This document shows, in pieces, positions 1-11,849 of a stretch of 64,000 bases of DNA. The DNA comes from Capsicum annuum. Lineage: Eukaryota > Streptophyta > Magnoliopsida > Solanales > Solanaceae. The position numbers and the translations under genes were made by a program. A model generated the notes under the pieces. The model worked only from the letters and a program-made list of their open reading frames with translations. It ran no database searches and had not been told where the DNA came from. How positions within the stretch are numbered: position 1 is the first letter of the stretch; every line of letters starts with the position of its first letter. The DNA lies in contig NC_061119.1 of assembly GCF_002878395.1 (NCBI RefSeq), forward strand, positions 12,331,591 to 12,395,590, in the 5' to 3' direction.

Positions 1-469
1 CATGGAGCCTCCGTGTCACAAAGCGTGCATGAAAATGCTAATGGCACATGAAGTCCATTTTTATGTCTCTTTGTCCAATAAATACTCGCCACTTGTCCAA
101 AACAAATTAAAAATTAAATTCTTTATTTAAACCCTTCATCCTCCATTGAAGAAGAAACTCAATGGCTTTTTCTTCCTCTGCAATTCTTCTTCAAAATTTT
201 ATTATTCTTCGAATTTCTCTTTGATTTGGGAAGACAAAGGTAATTTTTGTGTAAATTTCTTATGTTTAATCCATATAATGTCGTTATTAAAGTTCTAATT
301 TTCGGTATGTTAATGTAAATCTGATTTCTCCATTTATGATTAATCCAAAATTTGAAGTTTTTCAGTACCATTAATGAAGTTTTTCATCTCCATTAATGAA
401 GTTTTCATGTTTTCTCTTTCTAAAATTTTATGATTAGAAATAAGAAAATACGAGTTGAATAAGTTGTGT
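1..469. other. AT-rich stretch before the GRF gene
   Basis: No coding region is supported. The stretch is rich in A and T and looks like the leader or flank of the GRF-type gene that follows. A possible small upstream exon (ATG at 162, GT after 239) cannot be told from chance. Confidence 0.3.
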
Positions 470-1163
470 ATGGATGAGACTGATCCAATGATCAATGTTG
501 AAGTGCGATGTAAACATGCAATTTTATTGCAAATGCAGACGTCTTAGTCATATCGCAATCCCGATAGAAGATTTTGGGCGTGTCCTCATTATGAGGTTTG
601 TGTTGATTCTTGGTTAATTTGTTAATGTTGATCTTGGTGTAAAGATTTACTTTTATGTTCTTAATTTTTAGGCTACAAATTGTAATTATTTTAGATGGAG
701 AGACTTGGAATGAGTTGACAAAAGATTGAAATTTATTCTTCTAAGATTGGTGAACAAGATTAATGAGCTAGAAAAGAATTACGAGAGTGTTAAGATGCAA
801 TTGAATAAGCTTGAAAGCTTGAAGACTCAGCGTCATAATCCCATCAACATGAATTTAGATGATTTGGAGTCAAAACAGGAAATTGACTTTGAAAATATGC
901 AGACTAAATTTCAAAGTCTCAACATCAAGACAAGTCGTTCAAATATGAAGAATGGAGTGGATGAGAATGTGATGGATAATTTGAAAGGGAATTGTAAGTG
1001 CGATTTGAAAGATAAGAGAATGAAGATGGAAAAAAAGAAGAAAAAAGCATGTAACTTTACTGGAAAACTCCTTTGTTGTATGATTATATGTGTAGGTGTT
1101 GTTGTTGTTAGTTTTGTTATGCAATTTGGCAACATGAAGAACAGACTAATTAAGTTGTTGTAG
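470..1163 (+). pseudogene. GRF zinc-finger / coiled-coil / membrane-anchor gene, broken by two stops
   Basis: Two exons can be read. Exon 1 (470-595) starts at ATG and encodes a GRF-type zinc finger, with CKHA, the NPDRRFWACPHYE signature and then CNYFRW after the junction. An intron with GT at 596 and AG at 670-671 keeps phase 0. Exon 2 (672-1163) encodes a Lys/Glu-rich likely coiled coil (KINELEKNYE onward), a basic KKKKKKA stretch and a hydrophobic C-terminal segment (LLCCMIICVGVVVV) suggesting a tail anchor. An in-frame TAG (545-547) lies inside the finger and an in-frame TGA (711-713) just after it, so the copy should not make full-length protein. GRF fingers bind nucleic acid in other proteins; these small plant GRF/coiled-coil/TM proteins are mostly uncharacterised and often occur near transposons. 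It faces the MULE gene convergently. Confidence 0.7.
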
Positions 1164-1652
1164 TATGTAGTAAGGACTCATTTTGTGTAGAAATGAAATT
1201 GCAATTTGCTATGCTAAGCTACCGAAGTATGTAATAGATCATCATTTTGTGGTAATGTGACTTTACTTTGATCTTATTTTGGTATTGTTACACTCTTTTC
1301 TTTATGATAAAGAGGGTTCTGAATTATTGTGTAAATAATCAAAAAGAAGCAACAAACGAAACTTGCAATTTGAAAGAAGAGAAGCAAAATTAACATTGCA
1401 TTCAAGTAAGAGACTGAATATCAGTACATTTATATAAGACATTCACGAGTGACAAAAATAACAGCTTAAAAGATCCAAAATATTGTCTTTGTGGGATCAA
1501 AATAGTAGATTCATTGTTTCATACAAGAAAAGTAGCTAATTGACACCAAATTAGTAATCAACAGACGATTAGAGTTTCCAAGGGTCTCGGAGTTGTAAAG
1601 AGGATAAGATATGCATGGTTGCATTGTTTGAAGGCCTTAATTGATATCTTAT
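1164..1652. other. Intergenic space between convergent GRF and MULE genes
   Basis: Nothing coding is seen. It probably holds the two 3' untranslated regions. Confidence 0.35.
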
Positions 1653-2151
1653 TTATTGGAGCCTTCTTGTTGTGATTGCTTGCTTGCCTTTCCACTTCAA
1701 TCCACTTGAAGGTTTGAACCCAATATCTCCAGATAAAACTGCTGATTTCATTACTTGCTTAGGTCTAGTGGACACTATTCTCCTACTTGGCAGCCCAAGC
1801 TACAAAAAGGGATTGTTTAAGTTCAAGACATTATAAGAAAAGAACACAAGCACTATGAATGTTTTCACTTACATTAATGGTTGTGAAGTCATTTTCAGCT
1901 TGAAACACATTCATTTCAGTCATTATTGGTCTTTTATATTGACTTGTGTTTCCAACCCCTTTTTGCCTTCCTCTAGTTGCAACAACAATCTCTCTTGGTG
2001 CAAAATTTGAAGCATCATGTGTTGTACTACCTTGAGAACAGGTAAACCAACTTTCAAGTGAATAACCACTTCCTCTACCCCTTCCTCTGCCACTTTTAGT
2101 TCTTGATGACACTCCAGCATTGTGTGGAGGGACTTCTGGTGTTGTAGATGG

Positions 2152-2357
2152 TTTAGCATGTGTTGCTCCTCCTCTATAGTTTGGTGGTGGTGCAAAATCA
2201 ATACCAACAGATGGAACTGGTTCAGCATGTGTTGCTCTTCCTCTATAGTTTGGTGTTGTTGCAAAATCAGTACCAACAGATGGAAATGGTTCAGCATGTG
2301 TTGCTCTTCCTCCATAGTTTGGTTTTGTTGCAAAATCAATACTAACAAATAGAACTG
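2152..2357 (-). repeat. Three tandem ~69-bp coding repeats in the MULE C-terminal tail
   Basis: Three in-frame units of about 23 codons, each with a core like DFATTPNYRGRATHAEP, lie between the CCHC knuckle and the last exon. Small differences between units show the expansion is not recent. Confidence 0.75.
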
Positions 2358-4735
2358 GTGCTTTTCTAGGTCTTTCTTTCCCTCTCTTTACCGCAGGTTC
2401 TTCATTAGTATTTGTTTGTTTCTAACAAACAAAAGATAAGGATATGTATTAGATGGTTATTTTTTTTAGAAAGGTAACATAAATGTATTGGATGGTTATA
2501 AACATAGTAAACTACACAGTAATAGATAAATTACCTTTGGTCTACCCCTTTCTTTTTTTAGCATGATGATTCCGCAGCACTTGCTGTCTTTGGAGTAGCA
2601 ACATCACCACCACTTCTCTTCATAGGACAACCTCTTTTGTTGTGACCCTTAGCATGGCATTCACAACATGTCATAGTAACTCCAGTTCTAGGCAATTTCT
2701 CAGAATTCTTGCTTTTACCAGATTCTTTTATTCTCTTCTTTTTTGGCCTGCCTGGCATCTTCTCTATCTTTGGTGGAGCGACAAATAGGTTTGTAGATAC
2801 AGGCCACAGTGACATATTACTCATTGGTTGCATGAAATGTGAGTAAGTGGACTTGTATTTCTCTTTAGAGTTGCATGGATCAATGAAATCTAGTGGGTCA
2901 TATTGCTTATGCAACATTGCAGCTAAGGCATATTGACATGGTATCCCCTTCAACATTCAAGATCTACAACTATACTCCCTTTTTGACAAACACACAGTGT
3001 TTTGTTTATATCCATCCATAACTTCATAACCTGTTACTCCATTGAACTCTATGGTACAATTCATTGACTTATCAATATTTTCCCCTAACACTTTAATTGA
3101 CATTGGAGAGAAATTACTGAATCAAGTTCTTGGAAATTCACTTAACTTGGATAGCCTAGTCATGACCTTGACTCTTATCTCTTCAAGTATACTAATAATA
3201 CTCTTATGCCTTGCTGCTAAAATCCATGAATTAAAACTTTCACAGAGGTTGTTGTCTATAAAATCACACTTGACTTGACAATTAAAATAAACCTTACACC
3301 AATACTCTTTATTATAGTAAAGTAGATCAGTAACAATGTTCTTACCAATTTTAGACAATTCTGCCAGATTTTCCCTGAATTCAGCTTCAAAAGTGCTTCT
3401 AGCACACTTCCAAAATGTCATCTTCCTTTGAAGACCCCTCCAATCCTTTGACCAATTTACTAGGATATGTCTAGTACACATTATTTCCTCACAGCCTGGT
3501 AACAACTCCTTAACAGTCAAAATCAAGTCCCTAAAAATATGAATGTTATTAGTAAAAGCAAAAGCATACATAAATAGATTTTTTCCCAAAATGAAATATA
3601 AATTGTAATAAAAAAAGAGTTAATAAAAGAATATCTTTTGCACGTCTGACATAATAGTGAAACCATTTCCATCTCCTAGTCCCAGATTATCTTGTAAGAG
3701 AGAGAAAAACCAGCTCCATGAAATTTTATTCTCTTATAGCCCAAGCAAGTGGAAGCATTTGGTTGTTTCCATCCTTAGCCATAGCAACCAGCAGCTGACC
3801 CCTACATACTTCCTTTAAGAAACAACCACCCACACCTATGAATTTTCTACATGACCTGAATGCCATCTTAATTGCTTCAAAGCAAATGTAGAATGCCTCA
3901 AACAGTGGCCTACCAAGCTCATTAGCTTCACCAAGTTTAACCACACAAGTACTCCCCGGATTGGACTTTAACATTCATCCTTATAGTCAAGAATTCTACC
4001 ATACTCTAGAATATGATCACTCATAATCTCATTCAAAATTCTAGCTCTCACTCCCCTAGTTGTTGTCTTACCTACATGTAGCTTAAACTTCTTTCTAATT
4101 AATTGTTGTAATTTAAAAATTCTAATGTTAGGTTGGTCAATTACATCCCCTCTCATAGCCTTGGCCAAAAATCTAGTGTTGCACAAGTAATTTCTGGTGG
4201 CCCTTTCACAATTATGCACTGGAATATAAGTCATAATAACAAAGTTATTGGACTTAAAATCAAGACTTGCATACAATAACCACCTACAGCTTTCCTTGAT
4301 GCATCTCACCCTAACTCTATTTGGCTCATTTACATACTTTCAATTTGAACCCTTTTTTGAATTGCATACTTAGTCACTGTCTCTCTAAACTCTTTCACAC
4401 TTGCAAAAGACTATCAGGATCATACTTTACACTATCAGTCATAACTTTTCTTCTTCTTCTTCTTCTTCTTCTAGACAGGCTCAATCTCATGTTATCTCTT
4501 TCTTCAAGACAACTAGAATTTGTATCCATTTCATAGCTGCCAGGATCAGAACTACCATAATATGGTTCATCACCCCCTAACCTTCCTTCAAATTATTTCT
4601 CACTGGACAGTCTCATCAAATCTTATATCTGGTCCAGCTTGACCACAAGGGACTTCATGATTGTCTGTAGGAATTCTCTCCCTTCTTTTCTTCCTCAAGA
4701 AAGTCGTTTGCTCAACCCTCAGTTATTTTACCTCC

Positions 4736-6868
4736 TCAGCGGTCACGGCAGCTAAGACGGCCGCTTTTGAGAGCTTGTATGCAGGGTTACAGAGGAAAGG
4801 AGGGGAGAAAAAGTTGTTCCGACTTGCTAAGGCTAGGGAGAGGAAGGGTCGTGACCTCGATCAGGTGAGGTGCATTAAGGGGGAGGACGGTAGAGTGTTG
4901 GTGGAGGACGGCCACATAAAGAAGAGATGGCAGTCGTACTTTCATAGGCTCTTGAATGACGAGGGGGACAGAGCTATTGTGTTAGGGGAACTGGAGCACT
5001 CAGGGGAGTGTCGGGATTTTAGCTATTGTAGACGTTTTAAGGTAGACGAGGTTAGACAGGCAGTCCGCAGGATGCGAAGGGGTAGGACGACGGGGCCGGA
5101 TGAGATACCGGTGGAGTTTTGGAAGTTCGTTGGAGAGGCTGGTGTAAGGTGGTTGACTGCATTGTTCAATGAAATTTTCAGGACGGCAAAGATGCCCGAG
5201 GCGTGGAGGTGGAGTACCATGATCCCCCTCTATAAGAATAAGGGGGACATTCAGTGTTGCAATAACTATAGGGGGATTAAGTTACTGAGTCACTCTATGA
5301 AGATCTGGGAGAGAGTGGTCGAGGTGAGGCTGAGACGGATAGTGTCTATCTCGGAAAACTAGTTCGGATTTATGCCCGGCCGCTCGACGACGGAGGCAAT
5401 CCACCTGGTACGGAGGTTGGTGGAGCAGTATAGGGAGAGGAAGAAGGATCTGCACATGGTGTTCATCGACCTGGAAAAGGCGTACGACAAAGTCCCCAGG
5501 GAAGTACTTTGGAGATGCCTGGAGGTGAGTGGAGTACCGCAGGCATATATCAGAGTAATTAAGGATATGTATGAGGGAGCGAAAACCCAGGTGAGGACGG
5601 CGGGAGGAGACTCAGAGCATTTCACTGTCCTGACAGGATTGCACCAGGGATCTACTCTTAGTCCCTTTTTGTTTGCGTTAGTAATGGATGTGTTGACGCG
5701 GCGTATCCAAGGGGAGGTGTCGTGGTGTATGCTTTTTGCAGACGATGTAGTCCTGATAGATGAGACTCGAGGGGGTGTGAATGACAAATTAGAGTTGTGG
5801 AGGCAAACTCTGGAGTCTAAAGGGTTCAGGGTGAGCAGAACCAAGACAGAGTATGTGGAATGTAAGTTTAATGACGTGAGGCGGGAGAATGAGGTAGTAG
5901 TGAGGCTAGAAGCACAGGAGGTAGGGAAGAGGGATAAGTTCAAGTATCTCGGGTCCGTGATCCAGAGTAACGGTGAGATTGACGAGGATGTCTCGCACCG
6001 TATTGGGGCGGGATGGATGAAGTGGAAACTCGCATCGGGGGTGCTGTGTGATAAGAAGGTGCCGCCCAAGCTTAAAGGCAAATTCTATAGGGTGGTAGTC
6101 CATCCGGCCTTGCTGTATGGAGCGGAGTGTTGGCCAGTTAAGAACTCCCACATCCAAAGAATGAAGGTGGCAGAAATGCGGATGTTGCGCTGGATGTGTG
6201 GACTGACCCGAGGGGATAGAGTTCGGAATGAGACTATCCGGGAGAAGGTTGGTGTGACTTCAGTGGAGTGTAAGATGCGGGAAGCACGATTGAGATGGTT
6301 TGGACACGTGAAGAGGAGGGGCACGGATGCCCCGGTCCGTAGGTGTGAGAGGCTAGCGTTGGATGGTTTTAGACGGGGTAGGGGTAGACCGAAGAAGTAC
6401 TGGGGTGAGGTGATTAGGCGGGACATGGAACAGTTACAGCTCACCGAGGACATGACCCTAGATAGGAAGGTATGGAAGATGCGAATTACGGCAGAGGATT
6501 AGGGCCAGTTCGGGTCGCTAGTGTAGGGAATAAATTGGTGGGGGGTATTCCTGTTATGATTCCGTATTCAATGTTCCGTGTTCCGTGTTCCATGTTTATT
6601 ACGAATATGTGTGCTTTCCTCCGCTGTATATTCCTGCATTCCTGCTTTACTCTGTTTTATATTCCTTATGGGTGCCGTATCTATGTTATGTCATCTGCTT
6701 CTGTGCTGTACTATGTGTTTGTGTGATATCTCGTGACTTGAGCCGGGGGTCTTTCGGAAACAGCCTTTCTACTTCATCAGAGGTAGAGGTATGGACTGCG
6801 TACATCTTACCCCCCCCAGACCCCACTAAGTGGGAATACACTGGGTTTGTTGTTGTTGTTGTTGTTGT
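4736..6868 (+). mobile_element. 5'-truncated RTE-clade LINE (copy 1) with (TTG)n tail
   Basis: From TCAGCGGTCACGG onward it is almost base-for-base identical to the second copy at 13,606-15,736. I count six substitutions and one single-base indel before the tail. The 5' end, including the whole endonuclease, is missing, as expected from incomplete target-primed reverse transcription. The 3' end is a run of TTG units, typical of RTE elements. It lies inside the MULE gene in antisense orientation to it. I see no convincing target-site duplication. Confidence 0.9.
4739..6502 (+). pseudogene. RTE LINE reverse transcriptase, truncated, internal amber stop
   Basis: Codes the region after the endonuclease: the linker, then reverse transcriptase with [10 protein letters not shown], a PGRSTTEAI block, [29 protein letters not shown] and the catalytic FADD, and the usual RTE C-terminal region ([27 protein letters not shown]). 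An in-frame TAG at 5360-5362 separates the front of the RT from the catalytic part. The frame resumes directly afterwards and ends at 6502. The same TAG is present in copy 2. Confidence 0.9.
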
Positions 6869-7471
6869 CATTTTCAGATTTTGTACTATCATCACTAGAT
6901 TCATCAAATCTTTTTATAGAATAGTCATTATCATCAGAATCTGATGAATCAATTTGATGATCTACTAAATCTGAAGGATCAACAGTATTTGGAGCAATTT
7001 GATTTGATGTGGAAGTAATATTTGAGGCAGTATTTAAAGATGCACCAACCACCTTTTTAAAATAAGGCTCACCTACTTCCTTACCCTCTATTTCTATACC
7101 AACACTATTTTCAGTAGGCCTCATATCTTTATAAAAAGCATCACAAGATTTCTCCTCAGCCATGTGCACATATACATCCAAAACAACACCATTTTGCAAA
7201 GTCTTGCATACTGTTAATAGAATAGCATCATTGTCTATGTCACCTAAAATGCAACTATTGGTAGCCTTATACTAAATTTGCAATTAGGGCTATACTCAAG
7301 TTCTCTAATATAATCCTTCATCTTAAAATAAGAAACATTATCCACATCAACATTAAAATCTTCATTCATTAAACCAGCCACATATCTTGCATCTTCACCA
7401 TCATACAATAAGGTCCCACCATGATAGAATTTTAAAGTTATATATGTAAACCCACTCATACCTATATGCAA

Positions 7472-9139
7472 AGAATAGTATTATTAAAATCAAAACAGTT
7501 CATTGTTATTATTATTACAACCAAAACAGTACAAACAAGTAAATTATTAATGTTTATTTTCATTTATTCAACAAAAGACATTGATAAGTTCAACAAAAAG
7601 TGAGAGTTTTTTGGTTGTCTAAAACTAAGAGAAGTTTTCAACTCTTGATCTATGTGTTTGTCTAATAAAGTGACAAAGACACACCATCCAACAACTATGT
7701 CATATTCTATCCATATTCTTATACTTTTCTCTTTCTTTTATTGACAATTTAAAAAGAAACAAAACAAGAACAAAAGGTCCATCTTTTATCACTATAAAGG
7801 TACATTCTATGTTACTTTACCAAAAGCACAAAAGGTCATTTTAGCACAAAAGGTCCAACTTTATGCATATATGTAGGTCATGCATCAAGAATTAACATCA
7901 GTAGTGCATAGATCCACATTGTAACAAACCAACAATCACAAAAACTATCTAGGTCATGCATGTACCAAAATCAACATATCTAGGTCATAAATGTACCAAA
8001 ATCAAACCAACAATAAGTACTAGTAACAAAAAGTAACAATAACTCGACCTCAAATCTACATAGTGGCAAAATCAGACCCAAAAAAACAAATCTCACAAAA
8101 CTCGATCATAAATCGACATTGTAAGACAAACCCTAATTATATATGCTTCACAACAAAATCAGAACAAAAATATTACCACAATCAGAACACATATTAACAA
8201 AAGAGCATCACACGTTACATTTTTCTTGAAAAAATCGAAGGTCAAACTTTAATCCTACCAAAATATACCACAATCTAACTAAAATACGAACTCAAAACAG
8301 ATTATAAGTCACAAATAACTAACCTTTATGTTTAGAAATTAAAGATTAAGGATGAAAATTTCTTTTTTGAAGAAATCACAGCTGGTCCAACTTGTGAGTA
8401 CCAAATGTAAATTGTGATTTAGGATGAGCTTGGGTGAAAATTACCAACGTCAATCGACTAACATTTGGCTAAACGATCACTTAGAATCAACATTTGTTAA
8501 GGTTTTTGAACTTGGAAGTGAAAAGCTTCTCAGTAGTTGTTAAAAGCCTTTGGTAAAGTAATGTTATTCTTTCTGATACTTTTGAGGAAATGGGAAAGTG
8601 AAGAGTTCAAGTTAGTGGACTGTGGGCCCCACCGATAATAATTACGCGTGTATTACACGCCCATGTATTTGGTTGAATATATCTGCCAAATAGGCAGTTA
8701 AGGGTGTAAATAATACACTTTTATTTAGTTCTGGGGGTAATAAGACCCCCTAAAGTTGAGGTGTGTCACAGCTCTTTTGGGGTAGTTCAGGGAGGTAACA
8801 GGTTATTTTCTCATTAAAAAAAAATTAACTTAAAATATTTTTAAAATCCAAAAAAAATGTTATTAATAACCTACACTTTCAAATCATTTTTCACACAAGT
8901 TTCATTCTCCCAAATCTCAATTCTCAAATATTCTATATATCTCCTAAAGTACTCAATTTAATTTTTTAATTTTGCGATTACAAAGTACGAGTGGAAGTTT
9001 CTAAAGTCGCAACTTTCGAATACTTTCAAAATTTAGTATTGTCATTCCATCTCTTACTTTTAATTTTTAATTAGTGTATTAATTGTTGAATATTTAATTT
9101 TATTATTTTTGTGTTTTTTTTTTTAGTTTGATTTATAAT
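7472..9139. other. AT-rich flank between the MULE and hAT genes
   Basis: No gene is seen. It should hold the MULE promoter side and the 5' end of the hAT element. A short stretch near 8,620-8,800, with inverted CCCCC/GGGGG-containing segments and a GTAATAAGACCCCC-type core, resembles a small MITE end, and a related sequence occurs near 63,910-64,000. I could not define its ends. Confidence 0.35.
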
Positions 9140-10021
9140 TTTATATTTTGAATAAACTAAGAAACCTTGCCAGTAAAAGTGTCAAATTTTTTTCTCCTGG
9201 CAGTGGTAGTGGTAGTAAAAAGTGAATTACTGGCAGTAGAGATAATTCAAGTAGTAGATATACCCATGTGCCTCCGGTACCGCTTAGTCAACCTTTTGAG
9301 GAAGAAGTAGGTGTAGGTACTCACAATATAAATTATGCAGAAGCTCAGAAAAATTACGGTATAGAAGAAGAAAATGAAGTAAATGCGGTTAATTTAGAAG
9401 ATGATGAAAATATTGGTGAGACATGCACAGTAGAAAATACTAATGTTAGATATGAATCGATTAAGCGCCCTCCCGTCCTCCCCGTGCCCCAAGAGCTCGT
9501 AGAACAACTAGTATTGCATGACAATTTTTTACGCGTATAGAAAGAGAGACTAAGGTGCAATGTAATATTTGTCAACAAGTATATGAGCATAAAAGAGGAG
9601 ACAATCAAGGGGGTATGGGTACGTTAATGAAACATATAAATGATAATCATAAAATTGAGTTATTTATTACACGAGGTGGTAAGGCTTTTGGTGGACCAAC
9701 ACAAATTAGAATGGACCCAACAACCGATCAGGTAATTAAGAATTAAATAAAATGAGGGACCAGGAAGAAATAACAAAAATGGTAGTTGTGGGTTGTTTGC
9801 CTTTCAGTTTTCCTTCTTCGGATGATTTTATTTATTAAATTCAAGCAATTTATAATCCTATGTTTAATGGTATTCCTAGAAGTACTTGTCGGGCCGATAT
9901 TTTTAGACTTTATTCACAATATGTTTTTATTTATCAACATTGTTAAAAAATATTCAATATAGAATGACTCTAACTTTTGATCTTGGTCGTGCTATTAATA
10001 AAAATAATTATTTAACCATTA

Positions 10022-10026
10022 CTTGT
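10022..10026. repeat. Target-site duplication CTTGT, left copy
   Basis: CTTGT here and at 16,815-16,819 flank the insertion. A 6-bp reading (ACTTGT) is also possible. Only one copy is needed to restore the hAT reading frame. Confidence 0.75.
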
Positions 10027-10914
10027 TATCGAGCCCTATTTTTACCTGAGGTCAAAACGAGCACGACGTTATGGACTCTAAATGAATTAAAGTTTGCACA
10101 GAGTCGCCACCTAATTTTTAAGGAAAATAAGAAAACCTATTGAAGTATTAATATGCGATTAATATTTATAGTCTGCGAAAAATCAATTTAGATTCTAGGT
10201 AAGGGTTCAAGTTATTCCGAAGGGAAAGGGCTAGGCATCCTTCAGAATCCACAAGTGTGGTACTCGGTTAGACTAAATTTTTCAAAGAGGGAGGAGGTAT
10301 AAAAAATAATTTAGAAGTGTATGTATTAAATATAAAATAATATAAATGTTTAAAATTATGCAAAGATGTATCTATATTAAATATATAAATAAAACATGTT
10401 ATTATAGAAAATGTAAAAAATATGTATAAAAATACATGTGAAAAGAAAAGTATTTTATGTTGTATGAAAGAAAGTATATCTTGATATGTCATGAAGAGAA
10501 AGAGAAAAAGAATGTTCTTTGTTTGATTAAAGTTTATGAAAAAGTAAAGATTTACTTTAACAAAAGATCACAATGTTTAAGATGTCAAAGTATGTAAACT
10601 AATTTGATTAATTTAATTTATTAGTGTAAACATTAACGACCTAAGTTTGCATAAACGCGAGGTGAAGTTGTATAAAAAAAAATTCGCCCAACACCCCAAA
10701 AATAAAGTTTTCACTATAATAACATTTGTACAAATATAAAAATACAATACAAAATTAAAAGGGCTTCTTTGAATGCAACTCTTGACGAATAATCCAAATA
10801 ACCTGTATAAACGAATAAATAATAATCAAAATAAATTGAACAAGTATGTGTGTATATAAATGTTTAAAAAGATATTTTTTTGTTAAAAAATGAGCTCAGA
10901 TAAAGTCATGACTG

Positions 10915-11000
10915 CAAATGGTTGCTCAATTAATTGGCCGTCCTAAATCGTTTTACTACGAAGTGGTTGCTCAATTAATTGGTCGTCCTAAATCGTCTTG
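10915..11000. repeat. Direct repeat, two ~50-bp units
   Basis: The motif GGTTGCTCAATTAATTGGYC, followed by GTCCTAAATCG, occurs twice in tandem inside the long LTR-like insertion. Confidence 0.7.
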
Positions 11001-11189
11001 TCAAAATTTGAATTGTAAAATCTTGTATTGTTATAAAGTTTCATCATCGCTCAAAATATTTATTTTATTACGCATTTGTACACGTTAAGTTCGTCTTTTG
11101 TTTACGGAGGCCTCAAATTAATAATAATTTTTCATCGGTCATTGTATTGATACTTGATATGAATAAATAAACTTGAGAAAAATAAAGTC

Positions 11190-11455
11190 CGTATTTGTAA
11201 TGGGGTGGCCTCAAGTATCTGACGGAGAGATCATGTCATTAGCGAAGCATTTATTTTTTATGTAAATAAGTAAACTTTGAGAAATAAAAATTCGTCTTTT
11301 GTCACGGGGTGGCCTCAAGTATCCGACGGAGAGATAATGTCATTGGCCAAGCATTTATTTTGATATAAAATAGTAATTTTTTGAAAATAAAATCCGTCAT
11401 TTGCAATTGAGTGGCCTCAAGTATCCGACGGATAGATATTTTCATCGGCCAAATA
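11190..11455. repeat. Tandem array of ~110-bp units, three copies
   Basis: Three units each carry GTGGCCTCAAGTATCYGACG followed by GAYAGAT and a GGCCAA-type segment. They are imperfect and belong to the long LTR-like element. Confidence 0.7.
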
Positions 11456-11849
11456 ATTAATGGTATTTAATAACAATGAAAAATGACGAAAAATTAACAA
11501 AGTCACTGAACGCATATCAAAATCATATATAGCAATTCAAACGATTATCATTGATTAAAATAATAAAATAACAAAAAAGTCAAAGTTAATGAATAAAAAT
11601 GATGTAGCCATGACGAAGTAATTGAAAATAACAAAAATAGAGTAAAATTCCTAATTGTATAGCAGAGTAATGTAATAAAATAGAAATAATAGTTCAAACA
11701 TGATTGAAAAATGTGAACATTTACTGAGAAATGGCAATAACCATCACTAAGCATCCATAAAAAAAGAAATACGAAAATAAATTCACACAAAATATCAATC
11801 AACAAAACCCTTAAAAAATATAACGAAGATTGATGGAAATGGATAAAGG

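Larger units (their letters stand above)
1653..7471 (-). pseudogene. MuDR-type (MULE) transposase gene, split by a LINE and inactivated
   Basis: Read on the minus strand this is a mudrA-like transposase. Order: a PB1-like N-terminal segment (7471-7245); an acidic linker (7199-6870); the MuDR N-terminal zinc-binding region with CIKESCRWLLYASL (4309-3970); the MULE transposase core with CFLKEVCRGQLLVAMAKDGN and the ARHIL-type region (3974-3122); a SWIM zinc finger (about 2990-2920); a CCHC knuckle CCECHAKGHNKRGC (about 2690-2630); a low-complexity tail with three 23-aa repeats; and a last exon (1799-1653) after an intron at 1800-1872. A further intron lies near 2425-2535. Defects: an RTE LINE splits it; the first catalytic Asp is Gly (GVGGCF, 3828-3830); TGA at 2957-2959 replaces the SWIM Trp; the SWIM CxH is CQY; there is a frameshift near 7250. 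It would normally cut and paste DNA in the nucleus. Confidence 0.85.

Noticed and set aside
1923..2348. Repetitive open frames on both strands (QQHQTIEEEQHML-like and CCSSSIVW-like)
   Set aside because: Both are out-of-frame readings of the three MULE tail repeats.
5359..6081. 240-codon open frame antisense to the RTE reverse transcriptase (also 14,229-14,951)
   Set aside because: It is the complementary strand of a well-supported RT region in a GC-rich element, occurs identically in both copies, and shows no family motifs.
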